Positions 17,383 to 26,335 of a stretch of 45,589 nucleotides of DNA are shown piece by piece; the stretch's first letter is position 1, and each line of letters starts with the position of its first letter. The stretch is from Phycisphaerae bacterium (GTDB lineage Bacteria > Planctomycetota > Phycisphaerae > UBA1845). The notes beneath the pieces are model-generated. The model had not been told where the DNA came from. It saw only the letters and a list, made by a program, of their open reading frames with translations, and did not search any database. A program made the translations under genes and the position numbers. Where the stretch lies: assembly GCA_024102815.1 (NCBI GenBank), contig JAGFJJ010000047.1, positions 1 through 45,589 on the forward strand, given 5' to 3'.

Positions 17383-17799
17383 TCACTCTTGAAAAGCACC
17401 TTGCATCGCCGCGAAGTCTCTCAAGTCCACGTCCCGGTCGTTGTCCAAATCAAGACATACGCAATTCGAGCTCATTGATTGCGCGGGGCCGGTGACACAG
17501 TCGGAGAGCGTTCGACAATCCCCGAGGTTCAGCACGCCGTCGGCATTGCAGTCGCCCGGACCAGGGACGAACCAGAAACCGCCGGTTAGCTCGAATCGAT
17601 CCCGGCACAGCGGCCCCCCGGCGTCGAATTGCCCGATGGTTCCGGAGACCGTGAGCCCACCGCCCGACGCCGTGGCGACGCCTCCCCCGTCCAGCGTGGA
17701 CCACGCCAGTTGAAACTGCCGGGCATGTCCGTCGTGAACAGCGCCCCATCCCGCGAAGAGGGCTCCCGTTACGCACAGAAGAAGTTTGTTTTGCCTCAT
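17383..17799 (-). CDS. Small secreted dockerin-like protein, module 2
   Basis: A 138-residue exported protein. After the signal peptide it has the planctomycete pattern of a short beta domain (SGTIGQFDAGGPL, ELTGGFWFV), then two EF-hand-like loops: GDCNADGVLNLGDC (about 84-97) and DLDNDRDVDLRDF (about 117-129), with Cys residues between them. The ATG at 17799 has GGAG nine bases upstream. It is first in the minus-strand operon, 106 bases before the tail-fibre-like gene, and divergent from the second sigma factor. It is equivalent to the dockerin-like gene at 4210-4638, though it comes first rather than last. Function unknown. Confidence 0.75.
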   Translation of the reverse strand: MRQNKLLLCVTGALFAGWGAVHDGHARQFQLAWSTLDGGGVATASGGGLTVSGTIGQFDAGGPLCRDRFELTGGFWFVPGPGDCNADGVLNLGDCRTLSDCVTGPAQSMSSNCVCLDLDNDRDVDLRDFAAMQGAFQE

Positions 17800-17893
17800 A
17801 AGTGGTTCTCCGTTGCCCGCAGACAACCTCCCCGTTTCATGTAGAACCTGGAATGCCCGAAAATGCTTGTTTCAGGCACTGAATTACGCGACA

Positions 17894-18514
17894 ATGCGCG
17901 GAGGAACGGGCAGAATATTTGGCGAGATACCCTTGGATCCCGCGCGTTCGTCAAGTCCAACTGAAATCACGAGGCTGCTGCAACAGGCAAGCGCGGGCGA
18001 CGACGACGCTGTCGGTCGGCTCATGCCGCTGGTCTACGACGAGCTCCGGCGACTCGCCGCATACCACCTCCGCCGGGAACGCAAAGATCACACCTTGCAG
18101 GCCACTGCGCTGGTTCATGAGGCTTACCTTCGGCTGATCAAACAGGATCAGGTGAACTGGGAGAATCGGACCCACTTTTTCGGGGTCGCGGCGCAGTCCA
18201 TTCGTCGGATCCTCGTTGATCACGCGCGCGGCCACAATCGCCTAAAGCGCGGCGGTGACCGCCAGCGCGCTGAATTGAACGAGCACCTGGCTCATGCAGA
18301 GCGATCAAACATCGACCTCGTGGCGCTGGATGAGGCACTCACGGAGTTGGGTCTCCGCAATGAACGCGCTGCGAAGGTCGTTGAGCTGCGCTTCTTCGGC
18401 GGTCTTACCCGCGAGGAAGTAGCCGAATACATGGGTGTAGCCGTGCGTACCGTCGCCGACGACTGGCGCTATGCCCGCGCGTGGCTGGCTCAAGCACTTT
18501 CCGGGGAGGCTTGA
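17894..18514 (+). CDS. ECF-type sigma factor, module 2
   Basis: A 206-residue sigma factor of the ECF group widespread in planctomycetes and acidobacteria. Region 2 includes DELRRLAAYHLRRER, HEAYLRL and the FFGVAAQSIRRILVDHAR stretch. Region 4 (about 145-200) contains ELRFFGGLTREEVAEYMGV followed by VRTVADDW. It is not a close copy of the module 1 sigma factor. The start is uncertain: ATG 17894 has no clear ribosome binding site, and TTG 17933 would give a more typical N-terminus. The kinase gene begins three bases after the stop codon. Divergent from the dockerin-like gene at 17799 with a 94-base shared promoter region. Confidence 0.92.
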   Translation: MRGGTGRIFGEIPLDPARSSSPTEITRLLQQASAGDDDAVGRLMPLVYDELRRLAAYHLRRERKDHTLQATALVHEAYLRLIKQDQVNWENRTHFFGVAAQSIRRILVDHARGHNRLKRGGDRQRAELNEHLAHAERSNIDLVALDEALTELGLRNERAAKVVELRFFGGLTREEVAEYMGVAVRTVADDWRYARAWLAQALSGEA

Positions 18515-18517
18515 GGC

Positions 18518-21500
18518 ATGGCGTCTGATAAGTCAGACAGGACGCGCGAACTTTTCCTTGCCGCATGCCAAATAACTGCCGACGAGCGCGCGGAGTTTCT
18601 TCGCCGCGCATGCGAGAATGACAGCGACTTGCTCCGAGAGGTCGAGTCACTTCTTGCGTTCGACAAGACCGACGAGAGCTTCCTGCGGACGCCGATCATT
18701 GCGGCTGCGGCTGGGGTAAGTCTTCGCGAGAAACTGGAGCCCGCCGAACCCGACAGGACGAATCCGGAAACAGATTCCGCTGCCCTCAATCAGTCGAATA
18801 CCTCTCGGGCCACGCCACAACACATCGGCCGTTATCGAATCGTCGGTGTGTTGGGTGAGGGAGGGATGGGAATCGTGTACCGAGCCGAGCAAGATCGTCC
18901 GCGTCGGACGGTCGCCCTCAAGATCATCAAGCCGGGTGCCGAATCGCAGGAGTTGTTAAAGCGGTTTTCGCAAGAAAGTCATGTCTTGGGATGGTTGCAG
19001 CATCCGGGAATCGCACAGATCTACGAGGCCGGCACGGCGGACACCGGCCACGGCATACAGCCGTACTTTGCGATGGAATTGATCGACGGTGAACCGTTGC
19101 TGTCGCATGTCCGAGCCGGGGCGATGGAAACCTCCGAGCGCCTGGCCATTCACGCCATGATCTGTGATGCGGTGCATCACGCGCACCAGAAGGGCGTGAT
19201 TCACAGAGACTTAAAGCCCGCGAATATTCTGGTGGACCGCGCCGGCCAGCCGAAGATCCTCGATTTCGGTGTGGCGCGCGCCACCGACGCGGACGTCCGT
19301 ACGACGACGTTGCAGACCGATCCGGGGAAACTGATCGGAACCATTGCCTACATGAGCCCGGAGCAGATCGCGGGGGACGCACGGTTCCTCGACACACGGT
19401 CCGACATCTATGCCCTGGGCGTCATCTTATACGAAATGCTCGCCGGACGGCTGCCGCACGACGTGTCCGCTGTCTCTGTACCCCAGGCGGCGAGGATTAT
19501 CACCGATGAGGAGCCCACCTCGCTTACTGCCCTTGATCGGCGCTATCGTGGCGATCTCACTACGATCGTCTCCAAAGCACTGGAAAAGGACAAGGAGCGG
19601 CGGTACCAGTCGGCTCATGATCTTGCCAGCGACATCCGTCGTTTCCTCGCCGACGAACCCATTGCAGCGCGCCGTCCCACGGCCGCCTATCAGTTGCGTA
19701 AGTTTGCGTGTCGCAACAAGGTTCTCGTCATCGGCGTGGGCGCGACCTTTGTAGCGTTGCTCTCAGGGGTCGTCAGCGTCTCGTTCCTGGCAACGAGGCT
19801 CGCTGGCGAGCGCGATCGAGCCAGAGCGGCAGAGCGCATCGCCGACCGACAGCGTGAACAGGCTACTCGGCAGATGGAGTTGACACAGTCCATCAACCGT
19901 TTTCTCAATGAGGATCTCTTGGCCGCCGTCTCTCCCGAGCGCCTGGGAAAGGACGTGCGTATGCGGGACGTGCTCGATGCCGCCGCCAAGAACATGGAGG
20001 GCAAGTTTGTAAACGATCCTGCAATCGAAGGTGAATTGCGCACGACGCTGGGTAACACGTATAAGAAACTCGGTCTGTACGAAGAGGCAGAGATCCAACT
20101 CCGGCGCGCCTTGGAGGTGGCCCGCAGCCGACTCGGAGAAACGCATACGAGAACACTTATCGCCATGAATAACCTGGCCATACTCTACAGGCTGCAAGGG
20201 CGAATCAGTGACGCTGGCCCGTTGCTCGAAACCGTCTGGCGCATTCGTGTGGACCATCTCGGCGAGGACCACACGGACACGCTGGTATCGATGAACAATC
20301 TGGCAAATCAGTACGCGGATCAAAGGCGTTTCGGAGAGGCGGAGTCGCTTTACATCAGGACGATGGACATTCGCCGCAAACTTCTCGGAGATGACCACCC
20401 GGACACGCTCCTGGTCACGAACAATCTTGCGGCCATGTACGAGAATTGGGGCAAGTACGAGAGGGCCGAGCCCTTGTATGAAGCAGCCCTGGCGGCCCGT
20501 CGCCGCCTTTACGGCGACGAGCACCCGGACACGCTGGTGTCCATGAACAACCTCGCGGTGCTGTACTTCAATCTGCAGCGCTACGACGAAGCAGAAGCCC
20601 TCTACGCAACGGCTGTTGAACTGCGCCGACGTATTTTGGGCGAAGAGCATCCGCGCACGCTGGCCTCTCAAGCGAATCTGGCCATCCTCTGGCGCCAGAC
20701 GGGTCGCACGGAAGAAGCCCGCGTACTTATGCGGCAGACACTCGACTTGCAGCTTGACGTGCTGGGCGACGAACACCCCGATACGCTCAACACGATGAAC
20801 TCTTTGGCCGTCATTCATCAATCGCTTGGCCAATTCGATGAAGCGGAGCGACTATACACGCATGTCCTCGACAGGCGGCGGATGCAGCTCGGTGACAATG
20901 ATCCGCTCACCCAGCTTTCCATGACTAACCTCGCCGTGCTCCTCTACAACTACACAGGTCGACCGAGCGAGGCAGAGCCGCTGCTCGTCAGACTCCTGGA
21001 TATCTGCCGACGGCAGTGGGGAGAAGATCATCCGCGGACCAAGCGTGCGAAACAGCTGCTGCTCGGCGTCTACAAGGGACTGGGCGATTGGGACAAGGCC
21101 AGACCGCTTGTCGCCGAAGTGATGGCCGACTTGCGCAGCCAAGCCACGTTGCCAGATGCCTCACCCTTCGCAGCCAACGCATACGCCTGGGAACTTCTTA
21201 CAAGCCCTGTTGAGGATCTGCGCGATCCTGAGACGGCGCTATATTACGCGCAACTCGCGGTCGAAGGTTCGCAGGCCGGCAATGCCGGCATCCTCGATAC
21301 GCTGGCCCTCGCCCAGCACATGACCGGTGATTCCACCACAGCGATCGAGACAATCAAGCGTGCAATCGCGATTCTGCCTCCGGGACCGTCCGCTGATCGT
21401 TCGGATTTCGAAGCGAGTCTGGTCAGGTACCTCATCGCGGGAAAGCGATTCGAGGAAGCGGAGTCCCTCCTGCTCGCGCGATACGCAGACTCGGGGAGCG

Positions 21501-21622
21501 GGATCGAGAAAACAGACTCCGGTGATCAAGCCTCCAAGCATCAACTGATAGACCTATACGACGCCTGGCACGTCTCCGATCCATCCGGTGGGTTCGACAA
21601 GAAGGCGAACGCCCTTCGATGA
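18518..21622 (+). CDS. Membrane Ser/Thr protein kinase with TPR domain, module 2
   Basis: A 1034-residue protein. An N-terminal helical region (1-60) is typical of kinases paired with this sigma group. The kinase domain (about 106-385) has LGEGGMGIVY, K135 in ALKI, HRDLKPAN (D231) and DFG (D249), so it is predicted active. A transmembrane helix lies at about 401-425, then a short coiled coil and at least nine kinesin-light-chain-type TPRs (about 490-870), with HPDTL, NNLA and EAE(P/S)L repeated about every 42 residues, then a further helical tail. The layout matches the module 1 kinase with a longer sensor half. It is co-transcribed with the sigma factor three bases upstream. Confidence 0.93.
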   Translation: MASDKSDRTRELFLAACQITADERAEFLRRACENDSDLLREVESLLAFDKTDESFLRTPIIAAAAGVSLREKLEPAEPDRTNPETDSAALNQSNTSRATPQHIGRYRIVGVLGEGGMGIVYRAEQDRPRRTVALKIIKPGAESQELLKRFSQESHVLGWLQHPGIAQIYEAGTADTGHGIQPYFAMELIDGEPLLSHVRAGAMETSERLAIHAMICDAVHHAHQKGVIHRDLKPANILVDRAGQPKILDFGVARATDADVRTTTLQTDPGKLIGTIAYMSPEQIAGDARFLDTRSDIYALGVILYEMLAGRLPHDVSAVSVPQAARIITDEEPTSLTALDRRYRGDLTTIVSKALEKDKERRYQSAHDLASDIRRFLADEPIAARRPTAAYQLRKFACRNKVLVIGVGATFVALLSGVVSVSFLATRLAGERDRARAAERIADRQREQATRQMELTQSINRFLNEDLLAAVSPERLGKDVRMRDVLDAAAKNMEGKFVNDPAIEGELRTTLGNTYKKLGLYEEAEIQLRRALEVARSRLGETHTRTLIAMNNLAILYRLQGRISDAGPLLETVWRIRVDHLGEDHTDTLVSMNNLANQYADQRRFGEAESLYIRTMDIRRKLLGDDHPDTLLVTNNLAAMYENWGKYERAEPLYEAALAARRRLYGDEHPDTLVSMNNLAVLYFNLQRYDEAEALYATAVELRRRILGEEHPRTLASQANLAILWRQTGRTEEARVLMRQTLDLQLDVLGDEHPDTLNTMNSLAVIHQSLGQFDEAERLYTHVLDRRRMQLGDNDPLTQLSMTNLAVLLYNYTGRPSEAEPLLVRLLDICRRQWGEDHPRTKRAKQLLLGVYKGLGDWDKARPLVAEVMADLRSQATLPDASPFAANAYAWELLTSPVEDLRDPETALYYAQLAVEGSQAGNAGILDTLALAQHMTGDSTTAIETIKRAIAILPPGPSADRSDFEASLVRYLIAGKRFEEAESLLLARYADSGSGIEKTDSGDQASKHQLIDLYDAWHVSDPSGGFDKKANALR

Positions 21623-21743
21623 ATTGACCTGCTTCGTACAAAAAAACGTCGCCGGCATCGAAAGATGACGGAATGCAGGCTGACCCTTCGCCCTCAATCT
21701 AGTCCACCCGCCGCGTTACACTTCGGCGGGGGAGGAAGGAGAA

Positions 21744-22025
21744 ATGGTCATGAGTCAGAGACGGCTCAAGCCGGAAGAGATCGTCAGCAAGCTTCGTGAG
21801 GCCGACGTGCTGATTGCCGAGGGTTGGACGGTGGCCCAGGCGTGCAAGCACATCGGCGTGACGGGGTTCACGTACTACCGGTGGCGGAAGGAGTACGGAG
21901 GGATGAAGACCGACCAGGCCAAGCGGCTGCTGGCCGAGGCCGGGATCGACAAGGCCATCCTTCGTGAGGGCGCCGGCCGCGGAGACCCTGGCGCCGCGCC
22001 ACGTTGTCGCTGTAGCTCCCGATAA
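21744..22025 (+). pseudogene. IS3-family transposase OrfA remnant
   Basis: The first ~55 codons match the helix-turn-helix half of IS3-type OrfA (KPEEIVSKLREADV, YYRWRKEYGGMK). After AKRL the expected leucine-zipper segment of about 13 residues is missing, and the sequence resumes at LAEAGIDKAILRE before entering an unrelated reading to a stop at 22025. A shift of frame after ILRE reads ETLAPRHVVAV, faintly like the start of OrfB, then decays. A strong GGAGGAAGGAG precedes the ATG. No complete OrfB, matched inverted repeats or target duplication was found, so this is a dead fragment. It marks the boundary between module 2 and the next secreted protein. Confidence 0.75.
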
Positions 22026-22177
22026 AACTCGGACCAACGCCGCTGGAACGACGATTCACTCATGAACTTTCGATTGCGCTTGTGGTCGGAAGCGGTCACC
22101 CGATATTCTAATTCTGCTTGAAGTCTGGGCAGGCTGCCTTGCGGTCTGTCGGAGCGAGTGCGAAAGGAGCAACTCTC

Positions 22178-24814
22178 GTGTCGACCGTCATTTCGCGGGG
22201 AAAATGCTGTGCCTGCACCGTCGTTCTGATCATGCTGGTTTCGGGATCAGATCATGAGGCGCTTTGTCAAGTGAACGAATCAGGGGCCGAAGCGAAGACG
22301 GCGGTCGCGCCAATGGAATGGGATGATGCGTTCATTCCAACAGACGTTGCCGATGGTCCAAGCCACGGCCTTGTCGACGTGCGCGATACGGCCACTGATG
22401 AAGAGCCCGCTGACACACGGGTTGCGCTGTGGGAGCAGTTGGCGAACCTGAGCCACGAGCAGCGAGACAATGCGGCAATCGAACTGGAGTTGGCCGGCAC
22501 GGCAACCAGGGCAGACCACGAAGCGGCCGCGAGTATCGCTGCCCGTTGGAACGGCGGAGACCAAGAACTTGCGATCCTTCAATTGCGAATCTTGGAGAGA
22601 TCCGGAGCATCGCTTGGGTTGGGAATCGCGTGGAAAGTGCCGCTGGCTACATCGGACAAGCTTCTGGACAACCGTATCGGCGGGACGCGCACGGAAGCTC
22701 AAACGATGAGTCTCGACTTCGACGCCCAGAACGGCCATCTTTTTGCCGTGATTCGCTGGGGATCCACTACGGGCACGAGCGCCTGGACCGTGAATTTGTC
22801 CGACGACTCGGGCGTCACCTGGTCCGAGACGTACACTTTCTCAAGCTCCACCGGAATCATTGACGTAGATTGCGCTGTGGCGGACGACTACGTGTATGTC
22901 GCCTATGTCGCCGGTAACGCCACCGACGAAGCGCGCATCCGGCGATGTCTGGTGAGCACCGGTGGCATCGACGGCGCATTCGGTTTCCACGTTGTATTCG
23001 ATGCGGGCGCGAACACGATTGAGGAGGTGGCGCTCGCCTCTAATGCGGACGATTTCGACAACCGGGTCTTCTATGCAGCCATTCAGAGCAACGACGTGCT
23101 CCGCTACGCCTACGACGTCGCAAGCGACGGCACCACCTTCGAAGAGCAATCACCCCCCGCCAGTAACCCTGAATTCGGGCTCGACATGACTTGGGACAAC
23201 CATCGCGGCGGCTGCGGCCAATACCTCTTCCTCTCCTACGCGGGCAACGACGGAAACATTCATGTATTGGGACGCAGCGATTCCAATTGGACCGATTGGA
23301 CGGTCGAAACCGGGTCCGGCAGCTCCCGGCGCACGGCTGTTTCAGCATACGAAAACGCGACCATCTGCGCCTTCGAATATCCATATACCTACGGCACCGG
23401 TATTCGGTACCGGATCAGCTACAACTGCGGCTTGACATGGAGTTCCGGTTCAATTGCGGTTCCGGATGGCTCCAGCGTGTTCGGCTACTTTGAACCCGAT
23501 ATTGACGCCCGTAACGGCGATGGCCTGGCAATCATCTACCAGGCCGAGGCCGGCGAATTCGATCCGATGTACTATCGTACACGTCCCGGATTCGCTCCCG
23601 GCGCCTGGAGCGACCCGGTGATTCTCAGCGACTATGATGTGTACACGGGGAGTGAGACGACGATATCGTACCTCCCACCTTTGTCCGGCGAACTGTTCAG
23701 CCACGGCGCAATATACCTCAGCCTCGATCCGGACTTTCGGACACCCTATTTTGATCGCCCCGCTGCTTCGGGCCCGGCCTGCGGGGACACTACTCCGCCG
23801 ACGGTGAGTATCGATTCGCCCGACACGCTCGCGTGTTCGTGCGATTCGGTTGAGATTACGGGCTCTGTCGACGACCCCGACGGGACGTATGGGCGCGACC
23901 GGCTTCAGATTCGCCGTCAAGGAACAACGGATTGGATTGAAGTGGACACCGGGATCGGGGCGCGCTCGGGATTGTTGTACACCTGGAACGCAACCGGCAT
24001 GCCGCAGGACTATTACTACATCCGCGTCGTTGCGGAGAACGAGTGTGGTCTGACGAACAGCGACTCGACGTTTGTTTACAAGCCCACTGCCTTCGACACC
24101 CTGCAATTGGACGCTCCCGAACACGCCGGCGTGTACGGCGGTACGGTTTGTCTTGACGGTACGGCTTGGGCACAATCATGCTTCGCTCAGTACACGGTCA
24201 GTTACCGCCTCTCTGGCGATGTGGCCTGGCAGCAGGTCGATCCACTTGTCTCGGTCTACTCTTCTCCCGTAGTCAACGGTCGATTGGCCTCCTGGGACAC
24301 GATCGCGCTGAATCTTGTCGACGAGGCCTATGAACTACGTGTTATCGGAGAGACTGAATGCGGCAATACGGCCGACGCTGTCATCAAGGTCATCGTCGAT
24401 AACGCGCCTCCCGTCGCCCGTCTCGACGCACCGGAGAATTGCGGCGTCTTCGCACCTAGTACGGAGATAGCGATCTACGGAGAAGCCTCAGACACGAACC
24501 TCGATTCCTGGACGTTGGCCGTTATTGGTGGGCCGTATGATGACTGGCACACGTGCGCGGGCCCGACGACAACAAACGCCAACGGCCTCTTGTTCACATG
24601 GGATACTACCGGATTACCGGATTGTGTGTACACGTTCCGACTTCGAGCCTCGGATGAGTCTTGGCTGGACTGCGGTACCGCGGGTCACGTTGCGGAAGAC
24701 TACAAGACGGTAGTACTCGGCGGGTTGGCAAGCCCGGATCTGGACGAAGACGGAGACGTTGATATCTTTGACTACTTGCTGTTCCAGCTGGCGTTCACGG
24801 GACCATTACCATAA
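22178..24814 (+). CDS. Large secreted protein with BNR-like, Ig-like and dockerin-like parts
   Basis: An 878-residue exported protein. The start is a GTG with AAAGGAG eight bases upstream; the open frame extends 20 codons further to a TTG without such a site. After the signal (about 1-35) and an acidic region comes a sialidase-like beta region with Asp-box-like motifs (SDDSGVTWSE, SYNCGLTWSS), then three Ig-like domains (about 540-850) with paired cysteines and the recurring L-x-x-T-W-(N/D)-x-T-G/A pattern. The last ~25 residues have a single dockerin-like loop, DLDEDGDVDIFDYLLFQ. It is monocistronic, downstream of the IS3 remnant. It probably binds or acts on an extracellular polymer; no sialidase catalytic set was recognised. 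Confidence 0.82.
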   Translation: MSTVISRGKCCACTVVLIMLVSGSDHEALCQVNESGAEAKTAVAPMEWDDAFIPTDVADGPSHGLVDVRDTATDEEPADTRVALWEQLANLSHEQRDNAAIELELAGTATRADHEAAASIAARWNGGDQELAILQLRILERSGASLGLGIAWKVPLATSDKLLDNRIGGTRTEAQTMSLDFDAQNGHLFAVIRWGSTTGTSAWTVNLSDDSGVTWSETYTFSSSTGIIDVDCAVADDYVYVAYVAGNATDEARIRRCLVSTGGIDGAFGFHVVFDAGANTIEEVALASNADDFDNRVFYAAIQSNDVLRYAYDVASDGTTFEEQSPPASNPEFGLDMTWDNHRGGCGQYLFLSYAGNDGNIHVLGRSDSNWTDWTVETGSGSSRRTAVSAYENATICAFEYPYTYGTGIRYRISYNCGLTWSSGSIAVPDGSSVFGYFEPDIDARNGDGLAIIYQAEAGEFDPMYYRTRPGFAPGAWSDPVILSDYDVYTGSETTISYLPPLSGELFSHGAIYLSLDPDFRTPYFDRPAASGPACGDTTPPTVSIDSPDTLACSCDSVEITGSVDDPDGTYGRDRLQIRRQGTTDWIEVDTGIGARSGLLYTWNATGMPQDYYYIRVVAENECGLTNSDSTFVYKPTAFDTLQLDAPEHAGVYGGTVCLDGTAWAQSCFAQYTVSYRLSGDVAWQQVDPLVSVYSSPVVNGRLASWDTIALNLVDEAYELRVIGETECGNTADAVIKVIVDNAPPVARLDAPENCGVFAPSTEIAIYGEASDTNLDSWTLAVIGGPYDDWHTCAGPTTTNANGLLFTWDTTGLPDCVYTFRLRASDESWLDCGTAGHVAEDYKTVVLGGLASPDLDEDGDVDIFDYLLFQLAFTGPLP

Positions 24815-25045
24815 AGGTCGTCGAGCTGCTGCTCCCAGACGAAACAAAGGCTGCAGAACGACCGGTTTCGCCTGAATTACGAGCTTCGCAACATTCACCC
24901 CGTAGGCCGAAAACCGGGAGAAAGAACACGCTCGGCGACTGCTTGCGGGGGTGGCAATTGGGCCCGATCGCCTCTTGTGGCCTGCCCGTCGCTGGGACGG
25001 CAATGTCTCTGGCGATCTGGGCCATATCACGAGGACAAACGTCTT

Positions 25046-26329
25046 CTATCGACGCTCTACCTGGAATCGCCGGAACAGAAGCAAGAGAACGAGGATCGTC
25101 AACCAATGCAGGAGTGTACCTGCAACCAAGCTTCCCAAAGGCCAAGTAAGATAATAACTGCGCAAGACCACATGAATGGGCTGCTCACCAGGGGAAATCA
25201 AGGTAAAGTCGGGCCATGCGAATCCCAATAGAATATGTCCGAACGCAATCGATAGCTTGGCGATTGCAGGTCCGACGGGGGGTAGACAAAGTGTCGCTCC
25301 GAGCAAGGCGGCCCATAAGTTGTGTCGCAAACGCCACGATCCATAGGCAGCGGCCGGGAAGGCCCCGATCCCCAGCGGAAGGCAGGCGAAGAACACGCCG
25401 TGGGAAAAGGATGCGGTTGCAATCAATTGCTCGAGCCGGCTGGATCTCACCTGGCGAGGAATCGTCAACGGGCTAAGCCAGTGCCGTAGCGCACGGAGTC
25501 CGGTTGGTGCACACCGGGAAGTTGTACAGGAGACGCCAGGTCGATCGCCTGTTCGGCAGCTTCCAACGGCAGGTGTGGGCCACGGCACAAGCCGGCGAAT
25601 CGCAAGCCCCCAGTGCATGAAAAATCCCTTGAATCCCTCACGCCACGGCTTCAAGTGAGACACGTGACCGCCGTCCGAGGCGTAATGACATGCTGCGGGT
25701 ACCTCGGCAATCGGAAATCCCGCCCACACGGCACGCGCGATGAGTTCCGTTTCCCAACCGAACTGGCGCGTCCAACACCGCACCGTTGCAGTCAGGCGGA
25801 GCGGATAAACACGAAGGCCGCACTGACTGTCACGAATGGCCAAACCTGTTTCCAGCCAGAGTCCCAACCCGGATGTGTACCAGCCAACCAGATTCGCCTT
25901 CGGTAGACCCGGTGTATGTACACTCCTGCTGCCGAGCACGAGTGCATCCGGCGTTGCGGCGGCGGCCTGCAGGAGTCGCGGCAAGTCCTCGGGCTGGAGC
26001 TGGCCGTCGGTGTCGATAGTAGCCGCATGCGTATAGCCGAGCCGCGCCGCTGTGGAAAAACCGGTCAACAGCGCAGATGCTTTTCCGCGATTCCGATCAT
26101 GTGTCAGTACGGTGACTTCCACAGTTCGCGGGAGTCTGCGCCAGGCCGCCAGGACGTCAGCCGTTTCGTCAGTCGAACCGTCATCAACCACGAGGATGGG
26201 CAAACCAAGCGTCTCGATGCGACCGAGAATGCCCACCAGCGAACCAACGTGGTTGTATGTGGGTGCAACTACGATCGGCCGGAATTCTGAGCCGTCGCTA
26301 CCAGGGTGGCCGTGCAAGCATTGATCCAT
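25046..26329 (-). CDS. GT2 glycosyltransferase fused to a DUF2062 membrane domain
   Basis: A 427-residue protein. The N-terminal half is a family-2 glycosyltransferase: APTYN (22-26), VVDDGSTDET (47-56), RGKASAL and the metal-binding DTDGQ (106-110), with a QFGWETEL acceptor-side motif near 188. The C-terminal third (about 285-420) is hydrophobic with several membrane segments of the DUF2062 type. GT2 and DUF2062 proteins recur in aryl polyene and related pigment clusters, where they are thought to attach a sugar or related head group at the inner membrane. It is six bases downstream of the ABC-2 permease, so both form an operon divergent from the polyene genes. Confidence 0.85.
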   Translation of the reverse strand: MDQCLHGHPGSDGSEFRPIVVAPTYNHVGSLVGILGRIETLGLPILVVDDGSTDETADVLAAWRRLPRTVEVTVLTHDRNRGKASALLTGFSTAARLGYTHAATIDTDGQLQPEDLPRLLQAAAATPDALVLGSRSVHTPGLPKANLVGWYTSGLGLWLETGLAIRDSQCGLRVYPLRLTATVRCWTRQFGWETELIARAVWAGFPIAEVPAACHYASDGGHVSHLKPWREGFKGFFMHWGLAIRRLVPWPTPAVGSCRTGDRPGVSCTTSRCAPTGLRALRHWLSPLTIPRQVRSSRLEQLIATASFSHGVFFACLPLGIGAFPAAAYGSWRLRHNLWAALLGATLCLPPVGPAIAKLSIAFGHILLGFAWPDFTLISPGEQPIHVVLRSYYLTWPLGSLVAGTLLHWLTILVLLLLFRRFQVERR

Positions 26330-26335
26330 TCGCCG

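Noticed and set aside
19763..20833. 356-codon minus-strand open frame inside the module 2 kinase
   Set aside because: Antisense of the periodic TPR region; the openness follows from codon bias.
20100..20900. Regular ~126-base periodicity resembling a repeat array or CRISPR
   Set aside because: It comes from the 42-residue TPR units. Copies are diverged at DNA level and there are no spacers.
24815..25045. Short frames between the dockerin-bearing protein and the glycosyltransferase
   Set aside because: None has a start signal or family pattern; the gap separates two converging genes.
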